This document shows, in pieces, positions 58,345-64,000 of a DNA stretch of 64,000 nt. The position numbers were made by a program, and so were the translations under genes. The notes beneath the pieces were generated by a model. That model was not told the DNA's origin. It was given only the letters and a program-made list of their open reading frames with translations, and made no database searches. Position 1 is the first letter of the stretch. Each line of letters begins with the position of its first letter. This stretch comes from Kordiimonadales bacterium IMCC3096 (GTDB lineage Bacteria > Pseudomonadota > Alphaproteobacteria > Minwuiales > Minwuiaceae). The DNA is taken from assembly GCA_016865035.1 (NCBI GenBank), contig CP018227.1:1396001-1460000 (forward strand), in the 5' to 3' direction.

Positions 58345-60777
58345 ATGAAGACCCATGCACGGGCGGTGGTGATCGGTGGCGGTGTCGTCGGTGTTTCGAC
58401 GCTGTATCACCTGGCGAAGAAGGGCTGGTCCGATGTCGTGTTGCTGGAGCGCAACGAGCTGACATCCGGGTCAACCTGGCACGCGGCCGGGCTGCTGCCG
58501 CTGTTCAACCTGTCCTACTCCGTCGGCCAGATCCACAAGTACTCGGTGCGCCAGTACGGCGAACTGGAGGCAGAGACCGGCCAGGACGTCGGCCTGCGCC
58601 GCGTCTCCAACATCCGCCTCGCCTCCTCGAAGGAGCGGATGGACGAATACCTGCAGTATGCCGGCGTGGCGGAGACTATCGGCGTCGATGTGCGCCAGCT
58701 GACCCCGAAGCAGGTGAAGGAGATCTGGCCGCTTTGCAACACCGACGATCTGATCGGCGCGATCCAGCATCCGGATGACGGGTACGTCCAGCCTGCCGAC
58801 CTGACCCAGGCCTTTGCCACGGGCGCACGCCAGCGTGGTGCCACGATCTATCGCCAGACCCGCGTCACCGCCATCGACCGCACTGCGTCCGGGGAGTGGA
58901 AGGTCACCACCGACAAGGGCGAGATCACCTGCGAGCACCTGATCTCCGCCACCGGCAACTTCGTGCAGCAGACCGGGCAGATGCTGGGCCTGAAGATCCC
59001 CGTGATCCCCGTGGAGCACCAGTACATCGTCACGGAGGCGCATCCCGACATCCTGGCCCGCAAGGAACAGGGCCTGCCGGAGATGGGCGTGCTGCGCGAT
59101 TCCAACGCGTCCTGGTACATGCGCGAGGAACGCGGTGGCCTGCTGCTCGGCCCCTACGAGAAGGGTGCCCCCGCCTGCTACATCAACGGCCCGAAGCCGG
59201 ACGCCGAGTTCGAACTGTTCCAGGAGGATCTGGAGCGGCTGGAACCCCATATCGAGAGCGCCATCTACCGCGTCCCCGCCTTTGGCGAGGTCGGCGTGAA
59301 GCAGGTCTACAACGGTGCGATCTGCTACACTCCGGACGGCAGCCCGATCATCGGCCCGGCGTGGGACATGCCCAACCTCTGGCTGAACGAGGGCCACAGC
59401 TTCGGCATCACCGCGGCAGGCGGCGCAGGCTGGCAGCTCGCCGAATGGATCGTCGACGGGGAGCCGACCATCGACATGCTGGGCGTCGACCCCCGGCGCT
59501 ATGGCGATTACGCCACGAAGTCGTATCTGAAGGTGAAGAACGAGGAAGCCTACGCCAACGTCTTCGTCACCCACTTCCCGGATGAGGAGCGGGAGGCCGG
59601 TCGCCCGCTGCGCACTGCCCCCTGCTACGACCGCCTGAAGGATCTGGGCGCCGTGTTCGGCCAGAAGTTCGGCTGGGAGCGCGCCAACTGGTTCGCACCG
59701 GAAGGTGTCCCGCAGGAAGACGACTGGTCCTTCCGACGCTCCAAATGGTTCGAGCATGTGAAGAACGAGGCGCTGAATGTCGCGGAGAATGTCGGCATTC
59801 TCGACATGACCGCCTTCGCCAAGTGCCGCATCTCCGGCCCCGGCGCACTGGATTTCCTGCGCAACCTGCTGGCCAACCGCCTGCCGCGTGTCGGGCGCAT
59901 CGGCCTCTGCCATGCCCTGAACACCCGTGGCGGCGTGCACTCCGAGTTCACGGTGGTCCGCGAGGCATCCGACAGCTTCTACCTGGTCTCCGCCGGTGCC
60001 TACCAGCGCCTGGATCACGACTGGCTGAAGCAGCACATGCCGGCCGACGGTTCCGTCCGTTACGACCAGATGACCAACCAGAACGGTGTGCTGGTGATCG
60101 CCGGGCCGAAGGCGCGCGATCTGATGCAGCGGGTCTCCGATGCCGATTTCTCCAACGAGGCCTTCCCCTGGCTGACCGCCCAGCAGATCGACGTCGGGCT
60201 GGCCCCGGCGCTGGCCTGCCGCGTCAACTTCGTCGGCGAGCTGGGCTGGGAACTGCATCACCCGATCGAGTACCAGAACCACATCTTCGACGCGCTGTGG
60301 AACGCCGGGCAGGACCTGGGGCTGAAGCCCTTCGGCATCCGCGCCATGGACATGCTGCGGATCGAGAAGTCCTACCGCATGGTCGGCACGGAACTGTCCA
60401 TCGAGTATGCGGCCTACGAATCCGGTCTCGACCGTTTCGTGCATCCCAACAAGGGCGAGTTCATCGGACGTGACGCCCTGGTGGAGTGGCAGCAGCGCGG
60501 TTTCAGCAACGCCTTTGCAACAGTCGAGGTCCATGATGTGACCGATGCCGACGCACTCGGCAACAATCCGGTCTATCTGGACGGGGCACTGGTGGGGCGG
60601 GCAACATCGGGTAACTATGGACCACGCACCGGAAAATCACTCGCCATGGTCATGGTGCGCCCCGACCTGGCAAAAACTGGTACGGAACTTGAAATGAGAA
60701 TTCTGGATCGGATGCACCGAATTACAGTTCTCGATGAAAGCCCGTTTGATCCGGAGAATACGCACCTTCGCGCCTGA
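58345..60777 (+). CDS. FAD-dependent dimethylglycine/sarcosine dehydrogenase-like protein with GcvT domain
   Basis: The 810-residue protein has an N-terminal FAD-binding domain (VVIGGGVVGVSTLYHLAKKG, residues 8-27), the histidine that binds FAD covalently in relatives (GSTWHAAGLL, His46), and a second half with the aminomethyltransferase-like GcvT fold that channels the one-carbon unit to tetrahydrofolate. It probably demethylates a methylated amine such as dimethylglycine. It lies alone between two hairpin-bounded units. A terminator follows it. Confidence 0.92.
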   Translation: MKTHARAVVIGGGVVGVSTLYHLAKKGWSDVVLLERNELTSGSTWHAAGLLPLFNLSYSVGQIHKYSVRQYGELEAETGQDVGLRRVSNIRLASSKERMDEYLQYAGVAETIGVDVRQLTPKQVKEIWPLCNTDDLIGAIQHPDDGYVQPADLTQAFATGARQRGATIYRQTRVTAIDRTASGEWKVTTDKGEITCEHLISATGNFVQQTGQMLGLKIPVIPVEHQYIVTEAHPDILARKEQGLPEMGVLRDSNASWYMREERGGLLLGPYEKGAPACYINGPKPDAEFELFQEDLERLEPHIESAIYRVPAFGEVGVKQVYNGAICYTPDGSPIIGPAWDMPNLWLNEGHSFGITAAGGAGWQLAEWIVDGEPTIDMLGVDPRRYGDYATKSYLKVKNEEAYANVFVTHFPDEEREAGRPLRTAPCYDRLKDLGAVFGQKFGWERANWFAPEGVPQEDDWSFRRSKWFEHVKNEALNVAENVGILDMTAFAKCRISGPGALDFLRNLLANRLPRVGRIGLCHALNTRGGVHSEFTVVREASDSFYLVSAGAYQRLDHDWLKQHMPADGSVRYDQMTNQNGVLVIAGPKARDLMQRVSDADFSNEAFPWLTAQQIDVGLAPALACRVNFVGELGWELHHPIEYQNHIFDALWNAGQDLGLKPFGIRAMDMLRIEKSYRMVGTELSIEYAAYESGLDRFVHPNKGEFIGRDALVEWQQRGFSNAFATVEVHDVTDADALGNNPVYLDGALVGRATSGNYGPRTGKSLAMVMVRPDLAKTGTELEMRILDRMHRITVLDESPFDPENTHLRA

Positions 60778-60815
60778 CCGCTCTCTCCTCCCCAGAATGA
60801 CGTCGGCGCGAACAG

Positions 60816-60855
60816 CCCCGTCGCCCCACCTCCCCGGGGCGGCGGGGTTTTCCTT
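60816..60855 (+). terminator. Intrinsic terminator after the dimethylglycine dehydrogenase-like gene
   Basis: CCCCGTCGCCCC (60816-60827) pairs with GGGGCGGCGGGG (60836-60847) with one T-G pair around ACCTCCCC, followed by TTTTCCTTT. This is the best-formed intrinsic terminator in the window; it ends the plus-strand gene before the convergent MATE gene. Confidence 0.85.
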
Positions 60856-60931
60856 TGCGGCCGACCTCCCCTCCGACGGACGGCATCAGGGTCCGAAATG
60901 AACAATAAACAGGCAGTTGACCGGTTTCGCG

Positions 60932-62263
60932 TCAGGCTGGCTGCGATCTGGCGGCCCGTACCTCGATCCGGCGGTAGTACGCCCCCAGGGTCACCGTCCG
61001 CGCGACATTGAAGATGCTCAGGCTAGCCCAGAGGCCATGGTTCCCGAACATGTCCGGCAGGGTCAGGATCGCCACGACGAAGACCCCGAGCGACAGGATC
61101 ATCGCATTGCGCATCTCCGCTGTCTGGGTCGCACCGATGAAGATGCCGTCCAGCTGGTAGCACCAGATCGCGAGCAGCGGATAGAGCACGATCCAGAACA
61201 GGTACGCCTCTGCGGTCGCCTGGACATCCGGCTGGTCCGTCATGACGGCGATCAGCAGGGGGCCGCCAACCAGATAGATGATCGCGACGCCGACAGCGAC
61301 GATCAGGGCCCAGATCGTGCTGGCAACCACAGCCTCCCGCAATGCGCCAAGGCTGCGCGCGCCCAGCGCCCCGCCGACCAGCGCCTCCGCCGCGAAGGCG
61401 AAGCCGTCCAGACCGTAGGCCAGCAGGTGCACCATCTGCATCAGGATCGCATTGGCGGCCAGCGCCAGATCCCCCAGCCGGGCGCCCACACGGGTGGCCC
61501 AGGAGAAGGCGATGATCAGGCAGGCCGTGCGCACGAAGATGTCGAAGTTGGCGCTGAGCAGCCGCCTGCCCTGCACGGGATCGAGAATGGCAGGCCAGTT
61601 GAACCGCCCCCCGTGCGGGCGCAGCACCCGCAGGGCGACAACGATACCCAGGATCGCCGCTGAATATTCACCGATCAGGGTTGCCCAGGCGACGCCCGGA
61701 ACCCCCATGTCCAGCCCCACGACGAACAGCAGGTCCAGCGCGATGTTCACCCCGTTCAGCCAGATCTGGATCGCCAGCGCCAGCCGGGGCCGCTGCATGC
61801 CGATGAAGAACCCCAGCAGGGCGTAGTTCACCAGCGCCGCCGGCCCGGTCCAGACACGGATGGAGAAATATTGCTCCGCCAGACCCTGCACGGTCGCGCT
61901 GGGGTCGAGCAGGTGGATCGCCCCGGACCAGAGCGGTTGCTGCAGCGTCACCAGCAGGGCACCGAACAGCACCGCAATCAGGATGGCGCGGCCCAGGATC
62001 GCCCGCACCTCGGTGAAGTCGCCCGCGCCCATGGCCTGCGCCACGAACCCCGTGGTGCCCATGCGCAGGAACCCGAACATCCAGAAGATGCCGGTGAAGG
62101 CGGCGGCACCGATGGCGACCGCGCCGATATATTCCGGTCCGGGCAGACGGCCGACGACCGCCGTATCGACAAGGCCCAGCAGGGGCGTGGTGACGTTCGA
62201 CAGGATCACGGGCCAGGCCAGGTGCCAGACGCGGATCAGTGTCGCCCGGTCCGTGCCGCTCAC
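60932..62263 (-). CDS. MATE-family multidrug or metabolite exporter (DinF-like)
   Basis: The protein of about 443 residues has twelve predicted transmembrane segments in two halves and MATE features such as HLAWPVILSNVTTPLLGLVDTAVVG near the N-terminus (split here: HLAWPVILSNVT and PLLGLVDTAVVGRL) and LGAAGVAWA-like GVPGVAWATLIGE. These proteins export drugs or metabolites using proton or sodium gradients. I start at GTG 62263, which overlaps the stop of the oxidase gene upstream, so it may export the product or substrate of that enzyme. Confidence 0.9.
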   Translation of the reverse strand: MSGTDRATLIRVWHLAWPVILSNVTTPLLGLVDTAVVGRLPGPEYIGAVAIGAAAFTGIFWMFGFLRMGTTGFVAQAMGAGDFTEVRAILGRAILIAVLFGALLVTLQQPLWSGAIHLLDPSATVQGLAEQYFSIRVWTGPAALVNYALLGFFIGMQRPRLALAIQIWLNGVNIALDLLFVVGLDMGVPGVAWATLIGEYSAAILGIVVALRVLRPHGGRFNWPAILDPVQGRRLLSANFDIFVRTACLIIAFSWATRVGARLGDLALAANAILMQMVHLLAYGLDGFAFAAEALVGGALGARSLGALREAVVASTIWALIVAVGVAIIYLVGGPLLIAVMTDQPDVQATAEAYLFWIVLYPLLAIWCYQLDGIFIGATQTAEMRNAMILSLGVFVVAILTLPDMFGNHGLWASLSIFNVARTVTLGAYYRRIEVRAARSQPA

Positions 62264-63591
62264 GCCGCCCGCCGGTAGCGGCCCGCCATGCGGTCCTGCA
62301 GGCCGTACCAGGCCATCGCCGGCCCCAGGAACCAGGGCCACCCGCGATAGTAGAACCGCCCCGGAAACGCCATGTCGTCGAAGGCTGTCCGCCCGGCCAG
62401 GTCACCCAGTGCCTTCTGCCCCAGCTTGTGGCCGAGCCAGACCGACATGGCCACGCCCGAGCCGCCGTAGCAGAGCGCATGGCCGATCCGTTCATCCATC
62501 CCGATCTTCGGGAAATGGTCGAAGCTGAAGGCCACCTTGCCCCACCAGCAGTGGGTGATCCGCGTGCCATCCAGCTCAGGAAAGATCTGGCCGATGCGAT
62601 TGCCGATGTACTGCGCCAGCCGCGGCCCCTGCTTCGCGGCGAACAGGCCGGGGCGCGTGCCCAGCAGGATGCGCCGCCCGTCAGGGCTGGGCCGGAAATA
62701 GTTCAGCAGGTTGAAACTGTCGGTGATCATCCGCCCGCTGGGAATCAGCCGCTCCACCAGGGCCGGGTCCAGTTCCTCCGTCGCCGCGATGGCGCTGGTG
62801 ACGGGAATGACGCGGCGCTGCAGGTCGGGTTGCAGGTTGCCGGTATAGCCGTTGGTGCAGATCAGCACCCGGTCGGCATTGATATAGCCGAGACCCGTGT
62901 CGAGGCGGATGAAGTCATCCTCCTCCTCCAGTCCCAGCACGGCGGTCCGCGCCAGCACGGTCACCCCGGCGTTGCGGGCCGCATCCATCAGGCCGTCGTG
63001 GAACTTCGCCGGGTGCAGGCCGCCGGTTCGGGACTGCACCCGCCCCCCGGCATAGAGCGGGCTGGCCAGGAACTGCGCCTGCTCCTCCGCACTGACCATT
63101 GTCGCACCAATGTCCCCGCGCGCCGCCTGCTCCGCCGCCAGCGCGGTCTCCATCGCCCGGAAATGTGCCGGATTGACCGCCGGGTAATACCGCCCCATCC
63201 GCCCGAAGTCGCAGTCGATGCCCAGGTCGAGGATCAGCCGCTCGACATAGTCGACCGCGTTCGCGGGCTCCGCCATCAGGGCCTTTGCGCGTTCGCTGCC
63301 GAAGGTCTTTTCCAGCTTCGGAAAGGATGGCTTCAGCCGGTCGCCCACCATGCCGCCGTTGCGGGTGCTGGCGCCGTCGCCGGGATCCTCAGCATCGAAG
63401 ACAACCACCTTCGCGCCACCGCGCGCCGCGGTCAGTGCGGCGGAAAGACCGGTGTAGCCGCCACCGACAATGGCAACATCGGCACGGGCGGGCATCTCCG
63501 GTTCAGGCGGCGCATGGCGCTTGCGGGCATCCCACCACCAGGGTCGGAAGACCAGGTCGTCGGCCAGCTTCAGGCGGGCGGATGTCGTCAT
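62260..63591 (-). CDS. FAD-dependent amino-acid/amine oxidase (DAO superfamily)
   Basis: The 443-residue protein has the FAD-binding VAIVGGGYTGLSAALTAARG (about residues 39-58), the STRNGGMVG motif typical of the gamma-glutamylputrescine/glycine oxidase-like branch, and a late LCYGGSGVAMSVWLGHKLG FAD motif. It probably oxidises an amine or amino acid. It is coupled to the MATE exporter by a four-base overlap. It lies 34 bases downstream of the truncated aldolase-type gene at the window end. Confidence 0.9.
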   Translation of the reverse strand: MTTSARLKLADDLVFRPWWWDARKRHAPPEPEMPARADVAIVGGGYTGLSAALTAARGGAKVVVFDAEDPGDGASTRNGGMVGDRLKPSFPKLEKTFGSERAKALMAEPANAVDYVERLILDLGIDCDFGRMGRYYPAVNPAHFRAMETALAAEQAARGDIGATMVSAEEQAQFLASPLYAGGRVQSRTGGLHPAKFHDGLMDAARNAGVTVLARTAVLGLEEEDDFIRLDTGLGYINADRVLICTNGYTGNLQPDLQRRVIPVTSAIAATEELDPALVERLIPSGRMITDSFNLLNYFRPSPDGRRILLGTRPGLFAAKQGPRLAQYIGNRIGQIFPELDGTRITHCWWGKVAFSFDHFPKIGMDERIGHALCYGGSGVAMSVWLGHKLGQKALGDLAGRTAFDDMAFPGRFYYRGWPWFLGPAMAWYGLQDRMAGRYRRAA

Positions 63592-63624
63592 TTCGGTTCG
63601 AAGTTCCCGGGCAGATCTGCAGAA

Positions 63625-64000
63625 TCAGTCGCGCCAGGAAGTATCCTTCCGATCGATCTCCCGCACCAGCGCTTCGAAGATCCGGTCAGCCGCCGTCGCG
63701 CCCTCACCTTCGAAATTGTCCATGACGCCCTGGGAACGGTCGACGATTGCCTGTGTCACGGGAATGATCGGCTGCCCGCTCTGCTGGGCCATCATCTGGA
63801 CATCGCAGGCCCTCTGCAGGGTCCAGATGCGCTGGAACGCCGCCGCCGCGGTATGGCCACAGGTCAGCAGCCCGTGACTGCGCAGGATCATGTAGTTCTT
63901 CTCACCCAGGTTGGCGACAAGCCTTGTCTTCTCATCCGCGTCGCAGGTTACACCTTCGAAGTCGTGATAGGCGACCCGGTCGCCGATGATCGCGCCATAG
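63625..64000 (-). CDS. C-terminal part of a class II aldolase/adducin-family protein
   Basis: The last 124 residues of a class II aldolase/adducin-fold protein are visible; the gene continues past the right edge. One zinc-site histidine is in MILRSHGLLTCGHT, and the later helix RIWTLQRACDVQMM fits the family. It resembles the protein at 11911-12723 only in fold. It likely shares an operon with the FAD oxidase and MATE exporter. The substrate is not known. Confidence 0.87.
   Translation of the reverse strand, partial: YGAIIGDRVAYHDFEGVTCDADEKTRLVANLGEKNYMILRSHGLLTCGHTAAAAFQRIWTLQRACDVQMMAQQSGQPIIPVTQAIVDRSQGVMDNFEGEGATAADRIFEALVREIDRKDTSWRD

Noticed and set aside
58471-60534. 687-codon minus-strand open frame over the dimethylglycine dehydrogenase-like gene
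   Set aside because: Antisense to a clear enzyme gene and lacking motifs; long shadow frames are expected at this GC content.

Overview
This window comes from a high-GC alphaproteobacterium (by eye about 65% GC, apart from one AT-rich patch near 37.7-38.45 kb). The gene content fits a metabolically flexible, partly lithotrophic heterotroph: a complete periplasmic Sox thiosulfate-oxidation system, flavocytochrome c sulfide dehydrogenase, a PQQ alcohol dehydrogenase with its assembly operon, and the ethylmalonyl-CoA pathway. The combination is typical of Rhodospirillales/Rhodobacterales-like lineages; I cannot name a genus.

Region 1 (1-11.9 kb) is a sulfur-oxidation locus. The plus strand carries the tail of soxX, then soxY, soxZ, soxA, soxB, soxC, a short one-haem soxD and an alpha/beta hydrolase. 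A convergent minus-strand operon carries a cytochrome c (fccA-like), flavoprotein fccB/soxF, two half-size YeeE/YedE transporters, thioredoxin soxW, a full-length YeeE/YedE transporter and a SoxH-like metallo-hydrolase. Three exact ATTC-N8-GAAT dyads, the operator type of SqrR/BigR/SoxR ArsR-family repressors, sit at control points of both arms; no such regulator is in the window.

Region 2 (11.9-16.9 kb) is a GntR-controlled catabolic operon (acyl-CoA synthetase, thiamine-diphosphate enzyme, class II aldolase-like protein). Region 3 (17.0-28.2 kb) joins two minus-strand units. One encodes a Rieske protein, a PQQ dehydrogenase with an Asp-x-Asp metal signature usually linked to lanthanide use, an exported unknown protein and an exported metalloprotease with FG-GAP repeats. 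The other is a GntR-moxR-DUF58-DUF4381-vWA-vWA-TPR-BatD operon that resembles the mxaRSACKL metal-insertion genes of methylotrophs. I suggest, as inference, that the two work together. Region 4 (28.2-36.8 kb) holds an isoquinoline-oxidoreductase-type molybdenum hydroxylase pair, an unknown protein, a PLP aminotransferase, a transglutaminase-like protein, a PiT phosphate transporter and a Nudix protein.

Region 5 (36.8-38.5 kb) is a small decayed island: an IS6-type transposase fragment, a frameshifted RTX-toxin acyltransferase (HlyC family) and an AT-rich membrane-protein gene, ending at tRNA-Ser(CGA). Region 6 (38.7-51.8 kb) is mixed metabolism: hydroxyacid dehydrogenase, gamma-glutamyltransferase, a divergent regulator/alcohol dehydrogenase pair, a second thiamine-diphosphate enzyme with a 3-hydroxyisobutyrate-dehydrogenase-like protein, cobA-cobB for corrinoids, MAPEG protein, FMN reductase, enoyl-CoA hydratase and CoA transferase.

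Region 7 (51.8-64.0 kb) carries ethylmalonyl-CoA mutase divergent from crotonyl-CoA carboxylase/reductase, followed by methylsuccinyl-CoA dehydrogenase. Then come a small cytochrome c whose export anchor is split off by an in-frame TAA, an ABM-domain protein, a dimethylglycine-dehydrogenase-like enzyme, a MATE exporter, a FAD amine/amino-acid oxidase and a truncated class II aldolase at the right edge. The B12 genes at 46-48 kb could support the B12-dependent mutase. The items most worth checking are the shared ATTC-N8-GAAT operators, the PQQ dehydrogenase plus Mxa-like assembly module, the split cytochrome, the HlyC relic and the 36-bp perfect inverted repeat at 39.8 kb.
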